From Paenibacillus daejeonensis DSM 15491 (GTDB lineage: Bacteria; Bacillota; Bacilli; Paenibacillales; Paenibacillaceae): DNA of 64,000 nt. A program made the translations under genes and the position numbers. The notes beneath the pieces were generated by a model. The model was not told where the DNA came from. It saw nothing but the letters and a program-made list of their open reading frames with translations, and made no database searches. This document shows, one piece after another, positions 18,089 through 26,060 of this stretch. Location of the stretch: contig NZ_KB899663.1 of the NCBI RefSeq assembly GCF_000378385.1, positions 103,417 through 167,416 on the forward strand, read 5' to 3'. The number at the start of each line of letters is the position of its first letter. Position 1 is the first letter of the stretch.

Positions 18089-18264
18089 GATTCCGCTAAG
18101 ACAGACCTTTCGGGCGGCATGCTGCTAATATGACGCATATATTCCGTTACTGGTTGCAATTGCGGCGGTAACCAATGGTTACTAATGGATTAGCGGAAAA
18201 TATGCGTCGTATGCAACAATTTTTAATGAAAATCAGCATAATAACGGAAAATAGACGGCGTTTT
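18077..18264. repeat. TAACGG four-unit intergenic element, copy 1 (heads inward)
   Basis: Four ~24-bp units: two inverted, beginning at 18100 and 18150 (reading leftward as CTTAGCGGAA and GTAACGGAAT), and two direct, beginning at 18190 (TTAGCGGAAA) and 18241 (ATAACGGAAA). Spacings are 50 and 51 bp. The inner pair, with TATGCGTC cores, can form a near-perfect hairpin. The order here (inverted, inverted, direct, direct) is the opposite of the copies at 20235 and 61406. Confidence 0.7.
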
Positions 18265-18304
18265 ATAGATGGAGCTTGGTAGGCGTGCGGATGTAGGCCT
18301 CCCC

Positions 18305-18347
18305 AAAAAACACCTTCACCCCTACGGCTACCGTGGGCATGAAGGTG
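18305..18347 (-). terminator. Intrinsic terminator after the SDR gene
   Basis: CACCTTCA (18311-18318) pairs with TGAAGGTG (18340-18347); the As at 18305-18310 give the U-tract on the minus strand. Confidence 0.85.
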
Positions 18348-18384
18348 CTGGGCCATGCTTTATGTGGCAGAGGGTGTTCTGCGT

Positions 18385-19203
18385 CTATTCCTCGGGCTTG
18401 TACACGCGTCCCCAGCCATAGCCGGCTTCCTCGGAGGTGTCCTCGGGCATGCCGGGCAAGATCAGGCCACCGTCTATACGCAGATTGACGCCCGTGATGT
18501 AGGACGCCTGCGGGGAGGCAAGCCAGGCAATCGCTTCGCCGATGTCGGCGGGTGTGCCCATCCGTCCCATTGGAATTTTTCGACCGAGTGGTTCCTCATA
18601 GGCATCCTGGTCCAGGTTATGCACCGTCGCGCCCGGCGCCACACAGTTGACTCGGATGCCATGTGGGGCCCACTCAAGTGCCAGGGATCCGCAGGAGCGA
18701 ATGAGTCCGGCCTTCATCCCGCCATAGATGCTGTCGCCAGGGTAGGCACGTTCGCCGCGGGAAGACGTAATGAAGTGAATGCTGCCGGGAATCTCCTGTT
18801 CGATCATCGCTGCGGCAGCGTGCTTGGCTACCAGCATGGGACCAACATAATCCAATTGGACAATGGCATTTATATCCTCTGCCGACATCTCCATCAGAGG
18901 CTTGTTATTGCCGCCTCCCGCATTGTTAACCACCAGATCAATCCGTTCGCAGGCTTCGAGTGTTTCAGAGACCACTCGTTTGGCGTCCTCCGGTTTCGTC
19001 AAATCGCATTTCACCACGAATGGCTGTGCGCCAAAGGTATGGCGCATATCTTGGGCAAACGATTCAATACCCTCCGAGCTGCTGTGATAGGTAAGCGCCA
19101 ACCGGTAGCCCTTTTGCGCCAGTACACTGGCGATGCCGCGGCCAATGCCCTGCCCGGCGCCAGTGACCAGTGCGACCCGGCTTTTTTGTTGTGGAGCGTT
19201 CAT
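18385..19203 (-). CDS. Short-chain dehydrogenase/reductase (SDR)
   Basis: 272 aa. The NAD(P)-binding TGAGQGIGRG (about 15-24), the structural VNNAGGG (about 91-97), and the catalytic Ser (FITSS) with YGGMK (about 160-164) are all present. The C-terminal half has the usual WAPHGIRVNCVAPG and ASYITGVNLRIDGG strands. It resembles FabG-like or glucose-1-dehydrogenase-like oxidoreductases; the substrate is not predictable. Monocistronic with a strong terminator; AAGGAG precedes ATG 19203. Confidence 0.93.
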   Translation of the reverse strand: MNAPQQKSRVALVTGAGQGIGRGIASVLAQKGYRLALTYHSSSEGIESFAQDMRHTFGAQPFVVKCDLTKPEDAKRVVSETLEACERIDLVVNNAGGGNNKPLMEMSAEDINAIVQLDYVGPMLVAKHAAAAMIEQEIPGSIHFITSSRGERAYPGDSIYGGMKAGLIRSCGSLALEWAPHGIRVNCVAPGATVHNLDQDAYEEPLGRKIPMGRMGTPADIGEAIAWLASPQASYITGVNLRIDGGLILPGMPEDTSEEAGYGWGRVYKPEE

Positions 19204-19346
19204 ATTTTCAACTCCTTCCTAACGATTGATGGTACTCGGCATAATGCCGTTTCATTTCCTACATTACCCTTTTATAGCGGATGTTACTCCGGCAGAAATG
19301 CACATGGTACAATAAACAGACTACATACGGAGCAAGGAGCCATTTG

Positions 19347-20054
19347 ATGAGAAAGCTATTTATTACCGATATTCACGGCGAGCATACGGGCTTGATGAAG
19401 TTGCTGGAGCATGCGCGGTATGAGCCGGCAAGCGATCAACTGGTCGTCGGTGGAGATATGGTCAGTCGGGGACCATCGAGCGGAGAGGTGCTGCGGGAAC
19501 TGCGGAACTTGGCTATTGCATACCCAGAGCAAGTTATTGTGCTGACTGGCAACCACGAGGAAATGATGAGCTGGTATTATGACGGCCGTTCAGACATGTG
19601 GCTCACTCATGCAGGGAAGGGGACTCTGCCTTCATTGAAAAAGGCATTTCGCCGAGAGAGTGAACTCCGTGCGTGTACGGACTGGGTCGGTACTCTGCCG
19701 CTCGTATTCGAGGACGAGGATTATGTTTATACCCATGCGGGGTTGGTGCCTTATGATGCCCCGGATCGGCAGGACCGCGAAATTGTCTGGATGTCGGAGC
19801 TCGATTTCTACGCCTATCCCCGGGAACTCATTCTGAACTGTACGCAAGGCCGACCGATCATTCATGGTCATACCCCTTGCGAATTTATTCTTCATGACGG
19901 TGCCCGGATGAACTGTGACCTCGGCGCGCATACCTATGCCATTGAAGCCTCACGTTCCCTCGCGCTCGTCGATCTCACGCACCGCCTCTATTATGTATAC
20001 AACATCGCTTCATGTCAGATCGCAGAGCGAACACTCCCTGGTCCATCCAGGTGA
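19347..20054 (+). CDS. Metallophosphoesterase (PrpE/ApaH-like), second copy
   Basis: 235 aa. ATG 19347 is used because AAGGAG (19335-19340) is 6 nt upstream and the product then starts directly with strand one, MRKLFITDIHGEH. The motifs DIHGEH, GGDMVSRGPSS (GDxVDRG with Ser for Asp), GNHEEM, THAG and IHGHTP are present. The class is the same as at 9413 but the two are clearly diverged. The cellular substrate (phosphoprotein or dinucleotide) is unknown. A terminator follows. Confidence 0.88.
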   Translation: MRKLFITDIHGEHTGLMKLLEHARYEPASDQLVVGGDMVSRGPSSGEVLRELRNLAIAYPEQVIVLTGNHEEMMSWYYDGRSDMWLTHAGKGTLPSLKKAFRRESELRACTDWVGTLPLVFEDEDYVYTHAGLVPYDAPDRQDREIVWMSELDFYAYPRELILNCTQGRPIIHGHTPCEFILHDGARMNCDLGAHTYAIEASRSLALVDLTHRLYYVYNIASCQIAERTLPGPSR

Positions 20055-20096
20055 ATTTTCCATTGCATAAAGCTATGAACAATTTTAAGCTGCCTC

Positions 20097-20122
20097 AGCG
20101 CGACGTAGTTCGCGTTTTTTTT
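20097..20122 (+). terminator. Intrinsic terminator after metallophosphoesterase
   Basis: CGCGA (20099-20103), loop CGTAGT, TCGCG (20110-20114), followed by eight Ts. Confidence 0.75.
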
Positions 20123-20234
20123 GCATGCATAGTTGTGAGGAACCATGTGTTGTTTTCCAAGCTACTGCGCACCACTGACCGTTTAAATCGCTTGCGCGCC
20201 GCAACGCACAATAGGATGGGTATTCCGCCACACG

Positions 20235-20420
20235 CTAACGGAACTGACAGACGTTATCCAAGCACAAAGCCCTAGTTTTCAAAATCTAACGGAACTGAAA
20301 GACGTTATGCAGGCTAAAACCTACGTTTTTATTGGCGTTTTCCTTAAATAACAACGCTGAGTTCCGTTAGAATGTAAAAACACACTGAAAAACTAAGATA
20401 AGGTCTCTCAGTTCCCCTAG
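20235..20420. repeat. TAACGG four-unit intergenic element, copy 2 (tails inward)
   Basis: Two direct units at 20235 and 20286 (CTAACGGAACTGACAGACG and CTAACGGAACTGAAAGACG, each ending TTAT) and two inverted units ending at 20370 and 20420 (reading leftward CTAACGGAACTC and CTAGGGGAACTG). Spacings are 51 and 50 bp; the inner gap is about 37 bp. From 20421 to 20753 I see no gene, RNA or repeat beyond the ribosome binding site of the sigma factor. Confidence 0.75.
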
Positions 20421-20753
20421 TGGTTGGCGATCCTCTATTATCGTTCTATTACCACGGTTGCTCATCAATAATCGATACTCTCGCCACGGAGCTTATTTTG
20501 CCTTAATTTATGCTTTCCGAAATGTAATGCAATCACTCAGGTCACTCATTCGGCGAGGAAGGTTAATTCGTTGCAGCTCGCTGTCGGGTGTTGGCTCCTG
20601 CGTTTGGGTAGCTGTCGGGGCGGGAAATCTAATGTTAGTTGTGAAAATTATCAAGGGCAGCTGCACGGTAGCAAGGCGCAGAAAAATAAATTTCATTCCA
20701 CATGTAGCGGATTGCGTGCGATGTCCGTCTAAAAGGTTGGAGGTGGTTAACCG

Positions 20754-21329
20754 ATGAAGCCGGCCGGCTCAGACGCATATGAACCCTACCCGGATGATCC
20801 TAACCGGGCTATAAGCAAGATGATGGATGCGCATGGCAATGACGTGTTGCGAACGGCTTATTTTTATACAAGGGACCGGCACCTCGCGGAGGATATCAGC
20901 CAAGAAGTGTTCCTGCGGGCTTACCGCAACTGGCGGGGATTCAAGGGAGACAGCAAGGTGCTGACCTGGCTGACCCGCATCACCCTCAATCTGTGCCGCG
21001 ACAAGCTGGCGCTCCGCTCCGCCTCCGAACAACCGACCGATCCCGGGCTTCTGGCCCTGAACCGAATAGGCAGCGTGGAAGAAGAAGCGATGGCCCGATT
21101 GAATCGAAGCGAACTCCTGCGGCACTTGGCTAGCTTGTCGCTCCCCTACCGGGAAGTGCTGTATCTATACTATTATCTGGACTTCACCACGACGGAAATC
21201 GCCGAAGCGACCAGCACGCCTGAAGGCACAGTACGCGGCCGCTTGCATCGGGCAAGAGAACAACTGGCACGTGCGATGAAGAAGGAGGAAATAGGCGATG
21301 ACGAATCACAACAAGGACGACAACGATAG
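20754..21329 (+). CDS. ECF-type RNA polymerase sigma factor
   Basis: 191 aa. Region 2 is about 25-95 (VLRTAYFYTRDRHLAEDISQEVFLRAY, with the DISQEVFLRAY core-binding helix). Region 4 is about 125-180 (LPYREVLYLYYYLDFTTTEIAEATSTPEGTVRGRLHRARE helix-turn-helix). No region 1 or 3, as in group IV sigma factors. GGAGGTGG is 7 nt before ATG. The 3' end overlaps the next gene, a predicted membrane anti-sigma factor, by 32 nt, giving the usual sigma/anti-sigma pair. No clear autoregulatory ECF promoter could be picked out upstream. Confidence 0.93.
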   Translation: MKPAGSDAYEPYPDDPNRAISKMMDAHGNDVLRTAYFYTRDRHLAEDISQEVFLRAYRNWRGFKGDSKVLTWLTRITLNLCRDKLALRSASEQPTDPGLLALNRIGSVEEEAMARLNRSELLRHLASLSLPYREVLYLYYYLDFTTTEIAEATSTPEGTVRGRLHRAREQLARAMKKEEIGDDESQQGRQR

Positions 21330-22104
21330 AATGAATCGTTCACCTCAAGATGCTTCACACGACGCAAATACCAGATCCGCAGAGGATAGGGTGTTGGGAC
21401 AGCAATTCAAAAGCGAGCTCGATACCCATCTGTTCGAAGATCTCAAATTAGATTCAAGTACAACAAAGGAGTGGATGAAGATGATTAACCAAACAGAAGC
21501 AGCAGCACCGAAAAAAAGCTGGTGGACAGCTGGACGGAAACGGGTGGTCACCGGAGCTGTCGCCGCAGCGATCATGCTTGGAATCGGTATTCCGCTCTTC
21601 CAGAATATCGATCCGGTGCCGGTTCCCGGTTCGGGTATCAGCCAGCCGGAGGGCACGGTAGAGCCTGCACCGGGTACCAATGGCGGAGCTGCCGGTCCCG
21701 GCAACTTAACGGAGGTCTCCCCGTTAGTTACTGAAGTTGTGGGTACGCTGGAGGAGGCGGAGGCCGCATTTGGCGGGCCGATTGTCCTGCCCGATGGCCT
21801 GCCCCAGGGCTATGAACTCAAGGAAATCGCAACAGTAGGCTATCCGGGAGAAGATGCCCTTCGGGTTCATTTCCAGTATGAAGCAGAAGGTGACGGACAC
21901 CTGACGTTTAGCGTCGACAAACAGGAAGCTGTATACCCCGAAGATCTGTTCACGACTATAGAGCTTGGCGGTACCGAGGGGCAGGTATTTGCTCAACCCG
22001 CATTGACGGAACTATTCTGGAAGCTGGATGACATCCAGTATTCTCTTATGGGCACCCTCACAGAAGAGCAGGCCGTCGCGTTGGCGCAATCGACCCTATC
22101 CTAA
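21298..22104 (+). CDS. Membrane anti-sigma factor for the ECF sigma
   Basis: 268 aa. The N-terminal about 78 residues are cytoplasmic and charged (EDRVLGQQFKSELDTHLFEDLKLDSSTTKEWMKMI), a basic patch (RKR) precedes one membrane helix (about 84-102), and a Pro/Gly-rich linker leads to an extracytoplasmic domain (about 145-268) with VGTLEEAEAAFGGPIVLPDGLPQGYEL, resembling the DUF4367-like sensor domains. No zinc-binding HxxxCxxC motif is visible. AAGGAGG is 8 nt before ATG, inside the sigma gene. Function is inferred from the overlap and topology. Confidence 0.8.
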   Translation: MTNHNKDDNDRMNRSPQDASHDANTRSAEDRVLGQQFKSELDTHLFEDLKLDSSTTKEWMKMINQTEAAAPKKSWWTAGRKRVVTGAVAAAIMLGIGIPLFQNIDPVPVPGSGISQPEGTVEPAPGTNGGAAGPGNLTEVSPLVTEVVGTLEEAEAAFGGPIVLPDGLPQGYELKEIATVGYPGEDALRVHFQYEAEGDGHLTFSVDKQEAVYPEDLFTTIELGGTEGQVFAQPALTELFWKLDDIQYSLMGTLTEEQAVALAQSTLS

Positions 22105-22127
22105 GCGAAGCCTTACAGCATGCTATG

Positions 22128-22170
22128 AGCCGGATTCCATCCCCTGCGCGGGAAGGGGAATCCGGCTTTT
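22128..22170 (+). terminator. Intrinsic terminator after anti-sigma gene
   Basis: AGCCGGATTCC (22128-22138) pairs with GGAATCCGGCT (22157-22167), with inner CCCC/GGGG pairing and a short T run. Confidence 0.85.
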
Positions 22171-22308
22171 CAACCTTCGTTGCCAGAACCGAAAAGCGAT
22201 TGTTGAAACTTTTGCCTTCTATATATCGTATCTTTTACATATACCTAGGAGTCTAAAAAGCGGTAAAATAGGACAAGCGAAGAACATTTGCCAAACGGAG
22301 GTAGCCTC

Positions 22309-23139
22309 ATGCGTACAATGGGACCCATGCCAACGAGAGAATACATAGCTGCAATTGAAGCTTCAGAAATGGACTATTTATCCGACCGGATGATTGCGAT
22401 CCGCGAGCGTTCAGACAATCCGGAGGGGGTGGAGCTCAAGGCCGTTGGAGAGGCGGTTTGTTTCTACAGCCAAGGGATGCCTTGGCCTTCCTTTAATACC
22501 GTCAAGGGTGCTGGCGCTGCCGAAGCGGCGGCGATTGATGAGATGGTGGATTTCTACAAAACGAGAGAACGCAAACCGCAATTCGAGATTGTTCCGGGGA
22601 TTGAGGATCGCCGGACGCTCCAAGCTTTGTCACAGCGGGGGTTCTTTGCATCAGGCACACATGCTTCGCTTGCGCTAGATCTGGCGGCCTGGGAGCCGAA
22701 ATCCTTCGCCACGCCACGGGTTCGGATCAGCAAGCTGCAGGAGAGTGAGATTGAGACGTATGCAGCCATTCACTGCAAATCCTTTGGCTTGCCGGAGCAT
22801 GGCATTGCCCCGGTGGCTGCCAATAACAAGGTGCTGCTGGGTCGACCGGGCTGGACGTTCTTCATCGCTTATGTGGAGGATCGTCCTGCCGCGGCAGCTG
22901 TTATGTATATCAAGGACCGCACGGCTTCGCTGACCTTTGCAGCCACGTTGCCGGAATATCGCAAGACCAGCTTGCACGAGCAACTGCTGCATCGGAGATT
23001 CTCCGAGGCCAAGCAGCAGGGCTGTGACCTGGTTGTCGGGCAGTGTGCGTTCTTGTCGCCAAGTCACCGCAATATGGAACGGGTTGGCATGAAGGTTGCT
23101 TATGTTCGGACCACCTGGACAGAAGCGTTGGGAGGTTAG
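22309..23139 (+). CDS. GNAT-fold acetyltransferase-like protein
   Basis: 276 aa. ATG 22309 follows GGAGG by 7 nt. The C-terminal half (about 135-270) has GNAT features: VRISKLQESEIETYAAIHCKSFG, WTFFIAYVEDRPAAAAVMYI and TLPEYRKTSLHEQLLHRRFSEAKQQGCDLV, although the R/QxxGxG/A acetyl-CoA loop is altered (YRKTSLHEQLL). The end HRNMERVGMKVAYVRTTW fits the last GNAT strands. The N-terminal half looks like a second degenerate GNAT lobe. The substrate is unknown. Confidence 0.75.
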   Translation: MRTMGPMPTREYIAAIEASEMDYLSDRMIAIRERSDNPEGVELKAVGEAVCFYSQGMPWPSFNTVKGAGAAEAAAIDEMVDFYKTRERKPQFEIVPGIEDRRTLQALSQRGFFASGTHASLALDLAAWEPKSFATPRVRISKLQESEIETYAAIHCKSFGLPEHGIAPVAANNKVLLGRPGWTFFIAYVEDRPAAAAVMYIKDRTASLTFAATLPEYRKTSLHEQLLHRRFSEAKQQGCDLVVGQCAFLSPSHRNMERVGMKVAYVRTTWTEALGG

Positions 23140-23144
23140 GGGAA

Positions 23145-23447
23145 GTGAAGGTGAAGCGGATCGACCGGCGTGTGGCGCTGGAAGCGGGTGTTGCTGGTGT
23201 AATCACAGGAGGAGCGCTTGTTACAGGAGGTTTTATCGTCATGGGCATGGCGCAGACCAAGGCCTATGTTCCAGATATTGTTAACTCCTATGCAAGTGTG
23301 GACTATTTGCAGCAAAAGGTGTCTTTTGGCCATACGGGAAGTCAGTGGCCTGCTCTAGCAGTTGTCGGCATCTCGTCGATCCTGATGGGAATGATTTATT
23401 ATCGGGTAAGAAGCAAGTATAAACGCCAAGCTTCACCACCATCCTGA
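23145..23447 (+). CDS. Small membrane protein, 100 aa
   Basis: Unrecognised. The GTG at 23145 is chosen because GGAGG at 23131-23135 is 9 nt upstream; a second GTG at 23151 is possible. Two hydrophobic helices, about 12-32 (AGVAGVITGGALVTGGFIVMG) and 66-86 (WPALAVVGISSILMGMIYY), are separated by a short extracytoplasmic loop. It ends with a basic tail (RVRSKYKRQ). It lies between the GNAT and PPK2 genes with short gaps and is probably co-transcribed. Confidence 0.6.
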   Translation: MKVKRIDRRVALEAGVAGVITGGALVTGGFIVMGMAQTKAYVPDIVNSYASVDYLQQKVSFGHTGSQWPALAVVGISSILMGMIYYRVRSKYKRQASPPS

Positions 23448-23467
23448 AACCAAGGAGTGATGTGTAG

Positions 23468-24289
23468 ATGAGCAAGTGGCAACTGCCGAGCAAGGGCGGC
23501 GTCAACCTGAAGGGGATCGATCCGCAAGACACGGGCAAGTTCAAGAACAAGCGTGAGACCGTCAAGGAAATGAACCAATTGCGCAAGGAATTGCAGGAGG
23601 AGCAGGAGAAGCTGGCCGCCAGACAGGAGCAAGCGCTGCTGGTTGTTGTTCAGGGGATGGACTGCAGCGGCAAGGACGGAGTGATTCGTCAAGTGTTCTC
23701 CGGTGTGAATCCGCAGGGAATATCCTCGTACAGCTTCAAGAAGCCGACGGAGGAAGAGGCCCGTCACGACTTCCTGTGGCGGGTCCATCGGCATGTACCT
23801 GATTTGGGGCGCATCACCACGTTCAACCGTTCTCACTATGAGGAGGTCTTGATCAACCGTGTGCATGGCCGCGTATCGGATGCCGAGGCGAAGGCCAAGT
23901 TCAAGCAGATCAATCAGTTTGAATCCCTGCTGGTGGATAACCGGGTGACTCTGGTCAAAATCTTTCTCCACATCTCACCAGAGTTTCAGCTCGAGAAGCT
24001 GCGCAAGCGGATCGAGAATCCGCGCAAGCACTGGAAATTCGATCCGAGCGACATTGAAGAGCGTCAGCATTGGGACCGGTATCAGGCCTATTACGAGGAA
24101 GCTATGGCACAGTGCAATGAGGCTGCCCCCTGGCATGTGGTCCCCGCAGATAACCGGTGGTATCGCGATTATGTTGTGCTGCGACTCACCGTCGAAGCGT
24201 TGCGCGGCATGAAGCTGAAGGAGCCGGATCCGGTGCCGGGGATCGAGAAGTATTTGGAGATGTTGAAGGACTCGGCTGACGTCCGTTAG
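23468..24289 (+). CDS. Polyphosphate:nucleotide phosphotransferase, PPK2 family
   Basis: 273 aa. PPK2 enzymes transfer phosphate between polyphosphate and nucleotides. Visible: Walker A VVVQGMDCSGKDGVIRQVF (about 57-75), the lid-region SGVNPQGISSYSFKKPTEEE, HDFLWRVHRHVPDLGRITTFNRSHYEEVLINRVHG (about 98-132, with Walker B-like and lid motifs), and the conserved WKFDPSDIEER-W near 195. The layout matches the short one-domain PPK2 that acts on AMP/ADP. GGAGTGATG lies upstream. The gene is in a set with HAD and small membrane genes, not with ppk1/ppx. Confidence 0.92.
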   Translation: MSKWQLPSKGGVNLKGIDPQDTGKFKNKRETVKEMNQLRKELQEEQEKLAARQEQALLVVVQGMDCSGKDGVIRQVFSGVNPQGISSYSFKKPTEEEARHDFLWRVHRHVPDLGRITTFNRSHYEEVLINRVHGRVSDAEAKAKFKQINQFESLLVDNRVTLVKIFLHISPEFQLEKLRKRIENPRKHWKFDPSDIEERQHWDRYQAYYEEAMAQCNEAAPWHVVPADNRWYRDYVVLRLTVEALRGMKLKEPDPVPGIEKYLEMLKDSADVR

Positions 24290-24349
24290 TCATCAACCAG
24301 CCGATTCTCCACCATCGTTTGTTCTGAATGTAGAGGGGGGAGGTTCGGC

Positions 24350-25003
24350 ATGCCAGTAAAAGGCCTGATTTTTGATATGGACAATACGCTGCTGCGGTCC
24401 CGCATTAATTTTGACCAGATGAAGCGGGAGACCTATGCGTATCTGGAGGCAGGCGGAATTCTGTCCGGTGATGTTGATTTGGAGCAGCATACGACATCTA
24501 CGCTGATGCTGACGGCGGAACGCACCGGGCGAATGTCGGAGGCCATGATCGCGGAGATGTGGGACATTGCGAACCGGATCGAAAAGGCGGGCATGCACGA
24601 AGCTGCAATGGAACCGGGGGCTGCTGAATTGCTGCGGGCTCTGCATGGGCGGCTGCCTCTGGTCATTGTGACGAACAATTCGACCGAAGCCGCCGAGTTG
24701 GCCCTACGGGAAAATGGGGTTCACCAGTACTTCGATGATGTCATTGGCAGGGATCGGGTCAAGGCGATGAAGCCGGAGCCGGATGCCTTCTTGCTCGCGT
24801 TGGATGCTTATCCGGCCATTCCTACTGAGCATTGGCTATCGGTAGGGGATGCCTGGATTGACGGTGCGGCATCGAGCCGGGCGGGCATCCGCTTCATCGC
24901 CTACAACGGAGATGGGGAACGGATGCGGGCGATGGGCGTCGAGCCCTTCGGGGAGATTCAGGAGTTGGAGCAGCTGGTAGCGTTTTTGGATGCTGAGCGG
25001 TAA
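24350..25003 (+). CDS. HAD superfamily hydrolase
   Basis: 217 aa. Motif I GLIFDMDNTLLRSR (residues 4-17), motif II LVIVTNNST (about 101-109), motif III Lys in KAMKPEPDAF (about 139-148) and motif IV SVGDAWIDGAASSRAG (about 162-177) are present, with a helical cap between I and II. It resembles phosphoglycolate phosphatase-like members. GGGAGG is 8 nt before ATG. It is distinct from the HAD protein at 7825. The gene-poor stretch 25004-25603 after it holds only repeats. Confidence 0.9.
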   Translation: MPVKGLIFDMDNTLLRSRINFDQMKRETYAYLEAGGILSGDVDLEQHTTSTLMLTAERTGRMSEAMIAEMWDIANRIEKAGMHEAAMEPGAAELLRALHGRLPLVIVTNNSTEAAELALRENGVHQYFDDVIGRDRVKAMKPEPDAFLLALDAYPAIPTEHWLSVGDAWIDGAASSRAGIRFIAYNGDGERMRAMGVEPFGEIQELEQLVAFLDAER

Positions 25004-25131
25004 TTCAGCGCCCAGTTGGCTGCGAGAACGGAAATAAATACCGCATGACAAACAGGAGGCGGCGTGCCTCCTTTAGATTATTCATAAGGTTCCCTTTGCC
25101 GATCGTATGTGCCCAGAGAGCTGATCCTGCC

Positions 25132-25260
25132 AATAAGCTTGATTTTTCATATTTATTTGAACCTCATGAAGCAAAAGGTCCAAATAAGCTTGAAATATCA
25201 AGCTTATTTGGTGATTTTCTTGATTTGCCCTGAAATAAGGTCGAAATTTCATATTCGTTG
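25132..25260. repeat. 51-bp-period hairpin array (AATAAGCTTGA units)
   Basis: AATAAGCTTGA occurs at 25132 and 25183 and as AATAAGGTCGA at 25234, spaced exactly 51 bp. Each unit has a partly complementary right half (TTATTTG at 25153 and 25204; TATTCG near 25252). The middle unit is a perfect 14-bp stem, CCAAATAAGCTTGA (25180-25193) with loop AATA and its exact complement to 25211. It is not a typical terminator because no U-tract follows. Confidence 0.7.
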
Positions 25261-25325
25261 ATCTAAAAAGAGCCGGAGAGGCACGGAATCGAATCTGGTC
25301 AACGCTTGTCTAGCAGAAAGCGACA

Positions 25326-25397
25326 TCGGGAGCATATGCTGCGGAGCGTTCGCCTGAGAGCTTTTCGCAGAAAAGCTGGCTTCGGAAGCATACGCTG
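25326..25397. repeat. Paired AGCATATGCT-type repeats around a hairpin
   Basis: TCGGGAGCATATGCTG (25326-25341) and TCGGAAGCATACGCTG (25382-25397) are direct repeats. A perfect stem-loop, AGCTTTT-CGCAG-AAAAGCT (25359-25377), lies between them. No gene is seen here. Confidence 0.5.
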
Positions 25398-25447
25398 TTT
25401 ACATCAGCGATCGGAAGATCTAAAGTAAGATTTCCCATCTACTTGGC

Positions 25448-25510
25448 TTATATTTTTCTGGAATGAAACGCGCTCGCGCCGTCAGAAGACGGCGGCAGCC
25501 GTTTCACCTT
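25448..25510 (-). pseudogene. Remnant of a second MerR-type gene 3' end
   Basis: On the minus strand this reads KVKRLPPSSDGASAFHSRKI then stop. It matches, with gaps, the C-terminus of the regulator at 25604-25900 ([19 protein letters not shown]). The frame just upstream contains a TAG, so no intact gene is present. It also forms a hairpin (TGAAACG...CGTTTCA, with GCCGTC/GACGGC inside). It is probably a decayed tandem duplication of the regulator's 3' end. Confidence 0.45.
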
Positions 25511-25603
25511 GGTAATAGTCTATACTATCAATTCGTTTGTTAGCTCCCCCCTCGCTTATCCAGCCTGACTTTCACGCCCTGACAATAACGACGGACTTCC
25601 GGT

Positions 25604-25900
25604 TTACATCAGCTTTGAATTTTTGGGAGTGAAGCTGGCTGCCCCTTCATAAGGCAATGTCTGCCGCTTCACCTTGCGCCTCTCCATCTCCTTTATCTCC
25701 CGTATGTACAGCCCATCCTCCATTTTCTCCGCGATCTCACACAGTCTTTCGATGTCCGAGAAGGAATATTTGCGCGTGCCGCCTGCGGTGCGCTCGGGAA
25801 AGATCAACCTTCGCTCCTCGTAATACCGAATTTTGCGTTCCGACAATCCTGTTAATTCGCTCACCAGTCCGATAGCAATGACCTTCTTCTCCTTGTACAT
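25604..25900 (-). CDS. MerR-family GlnR/TnrA-type nitrogen regulator, short form
   Basis: 98 aa. ATG 25900 is preferred because AAGGGG lies 11 nt upstream; the GTG at 25912 abuts that site. [36 protein letters not shown]...[13 protein letters not shown] is the winged-helix MerR domain in the very characteristic TnrA/GlnR version. These factors bind TGTNA-N7-TNACA. The C-terminal part after residue 65 is shorter than, and different from, the TnrA tail that contacts feedback-inhibited glutamine synthetase. Two boxes of this type lie in its divergent promoter region, and a plausible -10 (TATAGT on the minus strand, 25953-25958) is about 53 bp from the nearer one, so autoregulation is likely. Confidence 0.85.
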   Translation of the reverse strand: MYKEKKVIAIGLVSELTGLSERKIRYYEERRLIFPERTAGGTRKYSFSDIERLCEIAEKMEDGLYIREIKEMERRKVKRQTLPYEGAASFTPKNSKLM

Positions 25901-25990
25901 CTTAAGTGTCACCCCTTCGTGTAAACGATCGGAATGGATCGCTAATCTCCTTACTATATTGGCGTATTTTTCGGTGCCTGAACATAGTTC

Positions 25991-26007
25991 TGTTAGATTA
26001 TCTTACG
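25991..26007. promoter_or_regulatory. GlnR/TnrA box 1 (regulator side)
   Basis: TGTTAGATTATCTTACG matches the 17-bp TnrA consensus TGTNANAWWWTMTNACA at every specified base except the last. It is centred about 53 bp upstream of the predicted minus-strand transcription start of the regulator gene. Confidence 0.7.
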
Positions 26008-26043
26008 TTAAAACTTTGTCGAAACGACTGTTAGCAAAAACAA

Positions 26044-26060
26044 TGTTAGAAAATATAACG
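26044..26060. promoter_or_regulatory. GlnR/TnrA box 2 (amine oxidase side)
   Basis: TGTTAGAAAATATAACG again matches all but the final base of the TnrA consensus. TATGCT (26091-26096) is a possible -10, giving a start near 26103 and a box centre near -51, the distance known for TnrA-activated promoters. No -35 is apparent, as expected for an activated promoter. Confidence 0.75.

Noticed and set aside
18355-19347. 330-codon plus-strand ORF over the SDR gene
   Set aside because: The minus strand encodes a canonical short-chain dehydrogenase; the plus frame has none of the features of a protein gene.
20235-20420. Possible CRISPR array, because of ~24-bp repeats at 50-bp spacing
   Set aside because: Only four units, two of them inverted, with imperfect repeats and no cas genes. 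A CRISPR array has identical direct repeats.
20458-20757. 99-codon ORF in the intergenic region before the ECF sigma gene
   Set aside because: No Shine-Dalgarno, no homology recognised, irregular composition; it ends on the start of the sigma gene by chance.
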